DNA of 64,000 nt from Schizochytrium sp. CCTCC M209059 (taxonomy: Eukaryota > Sar > Bigyra > Thraustochytrida > Thraustochytriidae). The notes below the pieces were generated by a model. The model saw only the letters and a list, made by a program, of their open reading frames with translations, had not been told where the DNA came from and ran no database searches. How positions within the stretch are numbered: the first letter of the stretch is position 1; each line of letters starts with the position of its first letter. The position numbers and the translations under genes were made by a program. This document shows, in pieces, positions 1 through 10,357 of this stretch. Location of the stretch: assembly GCA_000818945.1 (NCBI GenBank), contig KN805406.1:124001-188000 (forward strand), in the 5' to 3' direction.

Positions 1-280
1 GTCAACGAAGACCCTGCAATCAAGACGTCAAACTCGGGATCCTTTCATGGCGCTACCACACTCCGACGCAAGGTCTCGCGGAGACCCTCGACTTCGTTCA
101 AATATCAGCTGCGGCGAACATCAGAAGGCCCGATGGCAACTTTGACGCAGCTCGGCCTGCGGTCAAATCGATCGGCCTCACTCAACTTGACGCCAAGTTC
201 ACGCGTGAGCGCAAGTCAGTTGGAGACCGAAGCGGGCTCGAAGCGACGGGCAAGCGTAAACGTTTCTTCTAGCTCGACGT

Positions 281-318
<38 letters not shown>

Positions 319-1335
319 GGCCAGTCTCTGAATTTTCTTGCGTTGCTCCCGCCTCGTCAGGCAAGCGAAGGTGGGTCTGCTGCGCGCAACGGGCGAAGTG
401 CAGAGAGCGAAAATGTTGTCTTGCGTTACAATCTCGAGTCCGCCAAAGCAGAGATTGACGCAAATGCAAGTGCAAACGCAGATGTTGGCACGGGCCCGGG
501 CGCGGGTGCAGGTGCAGATGCAAGTACAGGTGTAGGTGCACATCTTGACTCCAAGGCCGGAGCCATCGCCGCTGTTTCCGCCTCAATGGCCACTAGCACC
601 ATGGCGCGTCGTGCTGCGTCGACAGATACAGAGTTCGACGATACCAGCGACAACAACAATGAAGAAGAGGATGATGATATCGTCGAGGACTCCCTCAGCC
701 ACCTCGATCTTGACCTGAATGACGACGAGGACGAGGACGAGGATGATGATGATGGATCTGATCTACCCAGCGAATTCTCGGAGCTTCTTCCCTCCCTCGC
801 ATACGTCATGTCTGCCCGACAGGTCGAACTTGACGAAGCTGAACTCCCTCGAGCCGTTTCCTCGATGGATGCCGCGACGCGAACTTCTCTGACGACGGGA
901 AATGAGTACGAGAAAAGCAAGACCTCAGATATAGCGACGTCACGAAACGGTCGCCATTCTCCCTCATCGACTTCCCATCCGCATCTTGTGGGTCGACCGT
1001 CGACGGCGCCGCCACGGTCCTCGCCATCCCAAGAAGATCAAAGCGTCCGTGAATGGGCTGACGACGAAGGCATCCGTGTCACTGCCGGGCCTCCGGATGA
1101 GACAGATGAAAGCGCGTATGCAAGCGACAATCCTGGAGATGTGCATGCGAGGGATCACGATGAAGGGAATCACGGGAGATCATGCGCCAATGAAAACACA
1201 GGCCGGTCGTTGACAAGCTCGAACGGTGACTTGGCGTCACCCTCCGCTGACACGACCTCGGCCAGCTCGCGAAGCAAGAAGAAGCGCGGGCTGCTCGCTC
1301 GTATGGGCTGGCAGCATAATCGTAAGTCGCTGTGA
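1..1335 (+). CDS. Partial acidic, Ser-rich low-complexity protein (C-terminal part)
   Basis: The reading frame is open from the first base of the window with no stop before the first visible Met at 133, so this is most likely the 3' part of a gene that begins outside the window; at least 444 residues are visible. The protein has no domain I recognise. It contains a Gln run from a CAG array (about 285-316), an Ala/Gly-rich stretch near 470-600, an Asp/Glu run near 660-760 and a Lys/Arg-rich C-terminus. Such composition suits a disordered nuclear or cytoskeletal protein, but that is inference. Met133 could alternatively be the true start. The stop TGA at 1333-1335 is followed at once by a T7G6 run. 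Confidence 0.6.
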
Positions 1336-2197
<862 letters not shown>

Positions 2198-3736
2198 TTA
2201 CTCATCTTGTATCTTCCACATGGATACAAGATAGTTGGAAAGCTGGTGTATGTCATTCTTGATGGCAAGTCGCTTGCTATTGTCAAGCTCCTTTTGCTGT
2301 GCTCTTGCCTGTGCCTTGACTTGCTGGAGCTCGCCAGCAAGTTTGCGCTGTTGATTTTTGTGCTTTGAAATGAGCGAGTGACGTTTCTCTTCCGTCTTTC
2401 GCAGCACGTCGCGGTAGGTTTCGCGGGCCATCTGCGCGGCAAGCACTTCTTCGTCGTCTTGTTTGGACTCTTTCGTCTCGATGCTATTCTCGAGTCCGAA
2501 TCCACCACCACGGCCAGGGCGTCTGCCGCACATCATTCCAGCAGCATCGCTCTCATTGGCGCTTCCGTTTGAAAGCAAGCTCGATGGCGAAGCATACTGC
2601 GAAGCAGCCTCGCAGAGCTCCGATGGAGGTCGTAAACGGTATACACGGCGACTCTGTGTCATGCGAAAGGTCAACTTGCGGTCCGCAATGTCTCCGCCGC
2701 TGCCATTCATCTCCAGGAAGCGATCGATGAGAGGACTATGTGCAAACTCCATAGGATGTTGAACCGTTGACGTTTCGACGTTGACAAAACTCTGCGCAGC
2801 TGGACCCGCGTCTTCTAGCTTCTGCTCAAATTGTACAAGCGCCAAATGACCCGCATCGATGGCGCTAGCGCCGCCGCTCGCCACAAGAGCAAGCGGGTCA
2901 TCAGCGTCAGCACCGGCATCGTTGCTGAACATGAGTCGTCGCATTGATGCGCGGCGGATACTATTCGATCCCTCGGCACCCCAGTGGGATATGTCCGGCT
3001 TTTGCAAGGCGGCGCACCCGTGGATCCACTCTCCGACCTTGTGCGACAGATAGGTTTTAAAGGTGGCATCAAAGTGCCCCTTGGACCCCGGGTAAGCTGC
3101 GCAAAAAATCATGTAAATGGCCTGCGCAACGGCGTCATCGAAATACTTGAGAAATCCGTCGCGCACCTTGGGGTGCATCCCCACTCGCAACGAGAAATAA
3201 AGGGTTGCGAGCTCGTCGAACAACCGGGACCTAGCGCGAAGAACAGCTTCGCGATCGAAGAAGTTGAGAAATTTAGTACTTTGCAGCTGCAAGACTGCAA
3301 AGTCCAAAAACGACCACCAAAAGGCAACCTGTGTAAATCGCCTGGGCACAGGCTTGCCAAAGTGCTTTCGCCAGTTCGATTTAGCTTTGAGGGAAGTGAA
3401 CTTGTAGCTGTCGGTCACTGGCCCAATAATGCTGCTCAAACCTGCCTTGGCTGGTAGCTCGGGACACTCAAAGTTCTCCACCAACATCCATTCAAGCCGC
3501 TCATCATCGAGACGGGCCTGCTTGCCGTGATGGTGCATGGAGTGATGCTTTCTGCTCTTCTCAGCTCCGTTCGCGGAGCCCGCGGACGAGTTTCCAAAGT
3601 GTGCAGCAGAGGCATCCTCATCTTCGCCTCGCTTGGATTCGCTCGAGCCAAACACATTCTTATCGTGCTCCGCCTCGTGCTCGTTGTCGTAGTGCTCGAC
3701 CTCTGTGACGAATGCGGCAGGGGCTGACTCTGCCAT
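2198..3736 (-). CDS. FAM227-like FWWh-domain protein
   Basis: Predicted protein of 512 residues starting at the ATG at 3736. A non-ATG extension is possible but not needed. Around residues 85-245 it carries the FWWh domain that defines FAM227A/B: the signature AFWWSFLDF near residue 137 and, further on, an AYPGSKGHFDATFK block leading to a conserved HKVGEWI segment near residue 235. The N-terminus is acidic and His-rich; the C-terminal 120 residues are charged and helical, probably coiled coil. FAM227 proteins are of unknown biochemical function but are found mainly in ciliated eukaryotes, so a flagellar or basal-body role is inferred. The gene appears intronless. Confidence 0.75.
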   Translation of the reverse strand: MAESAPAAFVTEVEHYDNEHEAEHDKNVFGSSESKRGEDEDASAAHFGNSSAGSANGAEKSRKHHSMHHHGKQARLDDERLEWMLVENFECPELPAKAGLSSIIGPVTDSYKFTSLKAKSNWRKHFGKPVPRRFTQVAFWWSFLDFAVLQLQSTKFLNFFDREAVLRARSRLFDELATLYFSLRVGMHPKVRDGFLKYFDDAVAQAIYMIFCAAYPGSKGHFDATFKTYLSHKVGEWIHGCAALQKPDISHWGAEGSNSIRRASMRRLMFSNDAGADADDPLALVASGGASAIDAGHLALVQFEQKLEDAGPAAQSFVNVETSTVQHPMEFAHSPLIDRFLEMNGSGGDIADRKLTFRMTQSRRVYRLRPPSELCEAASQYASPSSLLSNGSANESDAAGMMCGRRPGRGGGFGLENSIETKESKQDDEEVLAAQMARETYRDVLRKTEEKRHSLISKHKNQQRKLAGELQQVKAQARAQQKELDNSKRLAIKNDIHQLSNYLVSMWKIQDE

Positions 3737-5101
3737 GGTTTGCAAATTTGAGACAGTGGCAGTCAGCTCGTCCAAGCCTCAGCAGGCGACAAACGATTGC
3801 GAGCGCGCGCGCCAGCGCGCACGCCAATGGCCGGTCAGCTAAGCCTATGCTGGACAGTCCCTGGATAGGTCCATACTTCCGTCACCACGAGGAGAGGATG
3901 TTCCCGCGCCGTAGTACACACCATCCATCGCGAGTTTCGCAAGGATCGTCCGCGTTCTCAGCGAACGGAATTGTACAGTATGCCACCGTGGAGTCGGAAG
4001 TTTCTCGTCATGCTTGTTCACGTGCATGGGCACTACATACCTAGACATGACAGTTGGGAACAACACAACAAACCTTGCACGTATTGTTCCGCCCTCATAT
4101 TGGCCTCCTCCTTATTTTGAGGTGACACCTTGGTTTGTCCGTTGAAATGTCGCATGTCCGCGTCCGAGTCGCTGCGAGGTCGCGGTTCAGGGCCGTGGCG
4201 CTGGGTCAGGAGTTGGGCTTAAGCTCTGGCACTCTGGCGAGTCACGGCGGCTGATAGGGATGCTGACTCGGAGCTGAAAGCGCAAGTGCCTGCAACAATC
4301 CGGACGCTCAAAGGTGCAGCAGCTTCGACTTTCTGCATCGACAGTGAGCGCGGGCGAGAGGAGCCTCAGAGTGGGTGCCAATTTGGCCCCTTCTGCACGG
4401 TGGCTCCGAGTCGTCCGTCAAGAGTATCTTGTCTTCATTAGGCTGCAGTGCGTTTCGCACACCACCTTCACGACCAGGGATACGTTACGGATTCTGTTTG
4501 CCAGCCGCGCTGGCTGACTGGCGGCACACTGAGCAAGGGCGGGCGATGGCCACCATACAACAGAGAGGTCACAGACATTGAGCAGAAGTTATCCACTTCA
4601 GGTGGGTAAGCGGCCTTATCTCTTGCTTGAGCAAAGCTCTAGGTTTCGACAGGCACGCCGTGGCACGACCACGACCACCTAGGGTGGCGCGAGGCTGCCC
4701 GAGTTGGGTCGCGCGCGGAGGCGCTGACCAGGCCAAGCACGTGCTTGCGACGATTTGCCGCCTGTCTGTCTGTCTGTCTGTCTGTCTTCTTGCCTTCGCG
4801 ACCAAAGAAATTGACATTAGCGTCGCGTCGCGAACACGTGGTCAAGACGACAATAAAAATCTCGCGCGAAACTCTGAAGGTCGGCTTCAGCTTTCGACTT
4901 CGTTGCAGACATCTAGTGGGTGACACAAAGACGAAATACGTCGCGTTTGTGATCGAACCTCGAGCCCGCGTGTGATCAAATCTTGAGCTCGTTTGCGACC
5001 AAGCCTCGAGCTCGCCGAACAAGGTCTTGCCTTGGGTCTTGCTTTGCTTTTCTTTGCTCTGCTTTTCACATACCACCCAATAAACCCGTCATTCGCCCAT
5101 C
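3737..5101. promoter_or_regulatory. Intergenic region, divergent promoters
   Basis: About 1.36 kb between the 5' end of the FWWh gene (-) and the cyclase homologue (+), presumably holding both promoters. It contains a short (CTGT)n array at about 4761-4786 and a CT/CTTTG-rich stretch just before 5102. I recognise no TATA box or named element. Open frames here have non-ATG starts or repeat-derived composition and are not supported. Confidence 0.5.
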
Positions 5102-8100
5102 ATGATAAAACGCGTGACCACACGACGCATTTTTCCTTCGCGGAGAGGGAGCTGCGACTCACAATATGGAGAAAGCGGGGAAAGCGGCTCCTCGGAGGTG
5201 CAACGCCTCACCGAGCTCGCTGTCGAGCAGCAAGAGCTGATTTTGCAATACGCTGTCCGCGATTTTTGGTCCGAAAAAGCACTCGGTAATGTTGATGTTG
5301 ACGCCTTAACATCAGGTTGGCTCGAAGAGCATTTCGGGGATGCCTGTACACGACCATCGAGCCAGAATCTCGACACCGGAAAGGCATTTAATGCAGTCGA
5401 ACGCATCATGCGAATGCGAAAGACGTTCTCTTGGAAAGAAAACGTTGTCCGGCAGCGCGGCAAGGCCGAAACTAGCGTGGAACGGGATATTTTTGAAAAG
5501 CTTGACTTCCCTTCGCATATTGAAGGTCTCGACAAGAAAGCGCTCGCCAATGCCCTCGACAAGCTCGAGGGAAATGATAGTTGCTTGCGAATGCTTCACG
5601 CCATGGCCTGCGTTCTTTGCAACCTCGTTGTTTTCGGGCAGCACCCAGGCGCAGTATACATCAGCGAAACTCGGGCGTTGAGCATGATGTTAGCAACCCT
5701 GGTCGTTCGATCTAAACGCGCAGAGGCTCACAAAGAGACTCTCGACTTTTTAGCGTTGAGTGCAGAGTGGATGGAGAACCTCGATGAGGCCGCGCAGTCC
5801 GAGATTCGGGAGACTTTACTCTGGTGCGCAGCGGCTGCCGACCCCTCAACTCACTGGCAAATTTCTCGAAATCTTGACCTTCTCCGTGTGCTTCAAATGG
5901 ACGCACAGGCCGCACAGGCGGCCGATCGACCAAGCGGACAATCTTTCTCTGCAGGTCCCTCCGCGCGCGTGTTCACAGATGTGGTCCTTCGCCAGCGAAT
6001 TCTCGTGCAGGGAGCCTTTCGCGCGACACTCCACAGTTCGGTTTGCAGACCAGCGCACATTGCAGCTGAGCAGATTGCAAACGAAGCGCGGACATCAAAG
6101 ACATATGCTGGGATTGGACAAAGGAATTCCGTTTTGGTGCAAAATTTGCTTGGGTTGAACCTGGCAGACTTTGTCGTCGCGCCTCTCTGGATTCCGCTCG
6201 TGCACCAGTGTCCCACGTTGCAAGAACCGGTGGCGCACCTCATCTTAAATCGCACAGACTGGTCTTCGCATCTGTTGTCGACGATTGAGGCCAACGACGC
6301 CGGCAAGAGTGCCTTTGAGCATCTTCGGAACATGGTCATGAAACGCACCTCGGCGTTCGACAATTCCTTCGGCAACCCAAGATTCGATCCTGTTTCTCTT
6401 CACACAAAACAGCAGCAGCAGCAGCAGCAGCAGCAACTTCAACAACAACAACAGTATCAGCGCACTGACACAGGGCTCTCCGAGGACGCAGTTGTTCGCT
6501 CGAGCAGCGTGGTCTCATTGCCAATACGAGCCCAATCGCAGGATTTTCTCGCACAGCAGGGTAAAGCCATGAATGCAACAGGAGCTACAGATCTCTTTCT
6601 CTCCTTCATCGCAGCGGGAGAATCCAGAGAGCACCGAATTCAGTCTTCACTGGCGTCCACGATTGGTTTCATGGAGAGGACCAAGAATGTCACCAAGTAC
6701 GCGCGCAATGACCCTGCCCTCCAGGATGGCAGCGAAGCCAAGCGACACGATTCGGGACACGACGATGGACGCAGAAACGGCGCAAAGACGGAGTCGGCGA
6801 GTGTGCATCCGAACCCAGTGACCGTGCTTCCAAAATCCTTTTTGAAAAAGAGCGAAACCGATCAGAAGTTGGCAGAAGAGGCTGAGCAGCTGCCTCGGTC
6901 GCACCTTTTATTGCGCAATGCATTGGATAACCAAGTGGTGACGACAATCATTGCTTTTTTGACAGTCTTTGCTCTCTTTGGTGACGACCTCAAGCTGGCG
7001 GCATTTCCCAAGAGCGCAGATACTGCCTTTGGACATTTGACGCTGCTCACATTGCTTGTCTTCTCAGCAGAGATCTCGTCAAAATGCGTCGTACAGCCGG
7101 GGTTCAAGTATGGCTTCTTCTTCTGGCTTGACATTTTGGCGACGGTCTCTCTAATCCCGGATATTCCTCTCATTTGGGATGCTGTGGTGGCTAGTGTGGA
7201 AAATTTTGGAGCTGACGCGGACGACCTTACCGTGACGCGAGCAGGACGCGCATCGCGAGCAGGCGCACGCGCGGCGCGCATGCTTCGTATCTTGCGCCTT
7301 GTGCGTCTTTTGCGTGTGTTCAAGCTGTTCGAATACATCTCAATGCGGCGTGAGCGGGCCGTCCGAAAGCTGCAGGGTAATTCGACGACGGTAGCCAGCA
7401 GCCGCTACGTTGCGAAATACCTTATCCGCAAAAGAATTCAGACGCGAAAGCGACCATCGAATCTTTCGCGACCTGTGCCGACCGGTCGAGGACAGCAGCA
7501 AAGCAAGGTTGGCGCAAAACTTGCAGACCTGACGACAAGGCGGGTTATCATCGTGGTGCTCGTCATCCTGTTCACACTCCCGCTCATTTCGCTTGACGAG
7601 GTTGACAACAGCTTTGATGCTTCACTCGGTATGTTGCACATGGCGTGGGTACAGCATGTGATCGTGGGGCATGATCAGGCAGCATTTGATACGACTGTGA
7701 ACAACTTTGTCCATGGATCTCCGACGCTGATGTATCTGCGCAGAGTGAACGCCCAAAACACCTCAGAATATGATATTTTTTACGGCCAGGAGGATGACGA
7801 CGACCATTTGCGCACTGCTGAACTTCAAGTTGGAGCTGGCTATTGCACAACATATAGCAGCATGTCAGGCGAAAGCCCATCCTATAGTGAGTACGTGTAT
7901 TGTTCGCTAGACATGAGCGAGCCTGCGAACGAGGCGCGTGCATTCGAGGTGACAGAAGGGTACTTTGACAACAGCGAGTTTGAGCGAGAAAGTGCGTGGC
8001 GCAGCATCTGCCAGACAATCTTCATCATCTTTATCTTTGGCGTGGCGACCATGGTTTTCACCTATGACGCACACAAGCTCGTGATCGCACCGATCGAAAA

Positions 8101-9454
8101 GATGGTGCGCATTGTCGAGGAGCTCGCAGCTAATCCGCTGACAACCTTTGAAAACGACGACGACTCTGATAGTGAGGACGTAAACGACCCGACAGGACTT
8201 CTCTCGGCCGGACGCGAAGCATATCAGAAACGAAAGGAGGCAAAGGAAAAGAAGAAACGGTCATCGACGGAGGAATCGTATGAAACAAAACTTTTGGAGA
8301 ACTCCATCAAGAAGATTGGAGGTCTTTTGCAAGTTGGTTTTGGCGAAGCTGGCGCTGAGATTATTGCGTCCAACATGAACACCTCGGGCGAATTAGATCC
8401 GATGGTGCCTGGGCGCAAGGTTCGTGCTGTTTTTGGCTTTTGCAGCATTCGTAACTTTATGATGACTACGGAAGTTCTCGGTGAGGAGATCATGCTCTAT
8501 GTGAACGAGATTGCCAACATCGTTCATACGCAGGTGTCCTCGCACTCAGGAAATGCCAATCGGAACATGGGCGATTCTTTTCTCGTTGTCTGGAAGCGCA
8601 ACCCAAGTGAAAACGAGAGCTGGACGCAAATTACGGAGAAAGCACTTATCAGCTTTCTCAAGATCGTTGTCGAGGTGTTTCGGAACCAGGAGCTCAAGAA
8701 TTATACGAGCTCGGAATCAACGCTCGGATCGCGTATTCAGGAGCAATTGCCTAATTTCCAAGTGCGTCTTGGGTTTGGTCTGCACATTGGTTGGGCGATT
8801 GAAGGCGCGATTGGATCAAACCAAAAAATTGATGCCTCGTACCTTTCACCGCATGTGAATCTCGCGAGCAAGCTCGAGGAGATGACACGACAGTATGGAA
8901 CTACGATAATGTTCTCGGGCGACTATTTCGAGCTGCTTGGCAACGACGCCAAGATCTGCTCGCGCAAAATCGATGAGGTCCTGCTGTGGGGAAATAATAA
9001 CCCTGTAGCGTTGTACACCTTTGATTGCAACCTGGATCGGTTGCAGAATCGCCTAGACGCCATTCGTCTCAAGGGCGACATGGAAGAGGTTGAAGAAGAG
9101 GCTTTCGTGGACCGACGCATCTCGCTCATTGGGCCGAGTCCAATTATCGATCATGCCCGCAACATTGCGCAGATCCAAAAGTCTGCCTTCCGGACTGACC
9201 TGGATATTCGGGCTCTTCAGTGGGAGTTTCCGCGTCATTTCTTGCCTCTTTGCCGCAAGGGCACTGCCGTTTACCTGGCAGGTCACTGGGGGGAGGCAAA
9301 GACACTGCTCGAGGCGGCTTGCAAAATGTTTCCTGCAGAGGAGAAGGGCCCATCTGGGCAGATTCTGCGTTTCATGGAGCGGTACAATTTTGTTGCGCCT
9401 TCGGACTGGCCTGGCTACCGTGTTGCCGACAAGCACTTTTTGCTCTTTGGCTAG
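5102..9454 (+). CDS. Voltage-sensor-like membrane protein fused to a class III nucleotide cyclase domain, degenerate active site
   Basis: Predicted 1450 residues from the ATG at 5102. The N-terminal 430 residues are helical and unrecognised, followed by a Gln run (about 436-455). Residues about 600-745 hold four hydrophobic segments; the fourth is Arg-rich (RMLRILRLVRLLRVFKLF) like an S4 voltage sensor. Two more membrane segments (about 813-832 and 969-988) flank a roughly 135-residue, probably external, loop, then a HAMP-like linker. The catalytic domain of class III adenylate/guanylate cyclases occupies about 1100-1290. It retains the second metal-binding Asp (MGDSF) and the KIDASYLSPHVN block typical of protist cyclases. 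The first metal Asp is Ser (FCSIRNF), the usual base-selecting Lys position is Arg (NRNMGD), and the transition-state Arg is Lys (NLASK). Activity is therefore uncertain; the protein may be a pseudocyclase or one half of a heterodimer. No intron is needed. Confidence 0.85.
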   Translation: MIKRVTTRRIFPSRRGSCDSQYGESGESGSSEVQRLTELAVEQQELILQYAVRDFWSEKALGNVDVDALTSGWLEEHFGDACTRPSSQNLDTGKAFNAVERIMRMRKTFSWKENVVRQRGKAETSVERDIFEKLDFPSHIEGLDKKALANALDKLEGNDSCLRMLHAMACVLCNLVVFGQHPGAVYISETRALSMMLATLVVRSKRAEAHKETLDFLALSAEWMENLDEAAQSEIRETLLWCAAAADPSTHWQISRNLDLLRVLQMDAQAAQAADRPSGQSFSAGPSARVFTDVVLRQRILVQGAFRATLHSSVCRPAHIAAEQIANEARTSKTYAGIGQRNSVLVQNLLGLNLADFVVAPLWIPLVHQCPTLQEPVAHLILNRTDWSSHLLSTIEANDAGKSAFEHLRNMVMKRTSAFDNSFGNPRFDPVSLHTKQQQQQQQQQLQQQQQYQRTDTGLSEDAVVRSSSVVSLPIRAQSQDFLAQQGKAMNATGATDLFLSFIAAGESREHRIQSSLASTIGFMERTKNVTKYARNDPALQDGSEAKRHDSGHDDGRRNGAKTESASVHPNPVTVLPKSFLKKSETDQKLAEEAEQLPRSHLLLRNALDNQVVTTIIAFLTVFALFGDDLKLAAFPKSADTAFGHLTLLTLLVFSAEISSKCVVQPGFKYGFFFWLDILATVSLIPDIPLIWDAVVASVENFGADADDLTVTRAGRASRAGARAARMLRILRLVRLLRVFKLFEYISMRRERAVRKLQGNSTTVASSRYVAKYLIRKRIQTRKRPSNLSRPVPTGRGQQQSKVGAKLADLTTRRVIIVVLVILFTLPLISLDEVDNSFDASLGMLHMAWVQHVIVGHDQAAFDTTVNNFVHGSPTLMYLRRVNAQNTSEYDIFYGQEDDDDHLRTAELQVGAGYCTTYSSMSGESPSYSEYVYCSLDMSEPANEARAFEVTEGYFDNSEFERESAWRSICQTIFIIFIFGVATMVFTYDAHKLVIAPIEKMVRIVEELAANPLTTFENDDDSDSEDVNDPTGLLSAGREAYQKRKEAKEKKKRSSTEESYETKLLENSIKKIGGLLQVGFGEAGAEIIASNMNTSGELDPMVPGRKVRAVFGFCSIRNFMMTTEVLGEEIMLYVNEIANIVHTQVSSHSGNANRNMGDSFLVVWKRNPSENESWTQITEKALISFLKIVVEVFRNQELKNYTSSESTLGSRIQEQLPNFQVRLGFGLHIGWAIEGAIGSNQKIDASYLSPHVNLASKLEEMTRQYGTTIMFSGDYFELLGNDAKICSRKIDEVLLWGNNNPVALYTFDCNLDRLQNRLDAIRLKGDMEEVEEEAFVDRRISLIGPSPIIDHARNIAQIQKSAFRTDLDIRALQWEFPRHFLPLCRKGTAVYLAGHWGEAKTLLEAACKMFPAEEKGPSGQILRFMERYNFVAPSDWPGYRVADKHFLLFG
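6409..6455 (+). repeat. CAG/CAA tract encoding poly-Gln
   Basis: A CAG run with CAA interruptions inside the cyclase-homologue gene. It codes for about 15 Gln with one Leu interruption and joins the N-terminal helical region to the membrane part. Confidence 0.9.
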
Positions 9455-10357
9455 AACTTGGTTATTTTATCTAAAAGTAGGGTCGCACGGCGACGTCTCG
9501 CCTGTGTTGCGAACAATGACTAGCTAGTTGAATTAATATTCTCCCTCTCTTTCCTCTTTTTCTCCTCAATTCCCTCCACCTCGTCATCATCGTTATTCTC
9601 GAAGAGCGCAAGACCGTCGGTCATTCCTAAAAATTGCATGCAACCAACCAATTGAAGGTCATACAAACAAGCAGAATCTCCACGCTCTCAACCACGCTCC
9701 ACCAACCATGACGTTCGAACTTGCTCCAAACGCTTCATACACTCGTCGGTCCCTCTGCTGCTTCCTGCAACGCCGGCCTTCCACCTTTGCAAGCCACCTT
9801 TTGACGTCCTATATTTGCACCGCGCTCGATGACACAGCCCAGCGTAGTACGACTACACGTCGGGTCCACCCACCCAACCCAATCAATCCACACCCACGTT
9901 CACATTCACGATCCTCCACCCCCGCTTCGTATACTCCGTCGCCGTGCCCGAGCAGCGCTTGGCTGGAGAGCTGAGGAGCGCAAGAGAGCACAAGAGCACC
10001 ACAAGAGAGCGCAAGAGAGCAGAAGAGACAAGAGAGCACAAGAGGCAAAAGAGCACAAAAGAACAGAAGAGCAGAAGAGCAGCCTGCCTGAGAAGAGCAG
10101 CCAGCCTGAGAAGAGAAGAGCAGAAGAGCGCAGCAGACGCGCTAGCTTCGGTCGCTGGCGTGGTCGCTCGGTCGCTCGGTGGCTCGCGCGCGGCGGCGGC
10201 AGGGACGGCGGGCGGCAGCGCGCGGGCGGCGTCGGAGCAGGCGCAGCACAAGCGCGAGGCAGGCGCAGCGGCCATGCGCGCCTGGGACGAGCGCCAGAAG
10301 CAGCAGGGCGAGGGCACCGCGCGCAGGTCCCGGCTGGGCAGCGACAAGCTGCTTATT
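9455..10357. promoter_or_regulatory. Intergenic region and purine-rich leader of homoserine kinase
   Basis: About 900 bases. The first part is CT-rich. From about 9970 to 10135 the sequence is an irregular AAGAGAGCA/AGAAGAGCAG purine tract, then very GC-rich (about 10140-10270). The kinase frame stays open upstream to 9944, so N-terminal extensions are formally possible, but their composition (Arg/Lys/Glu/Ala repeats) mirrors the purine tract and looks untranslated. Confidence 0.5.

Noticed and set aside
9708..9974. 88-residue ATG frame upstream of homoserine kinase
   Set aside because: Ser/Thr/Pro/His-rich leader sequence in a different frame from the kinase. No splice junction that would join it convincingly.
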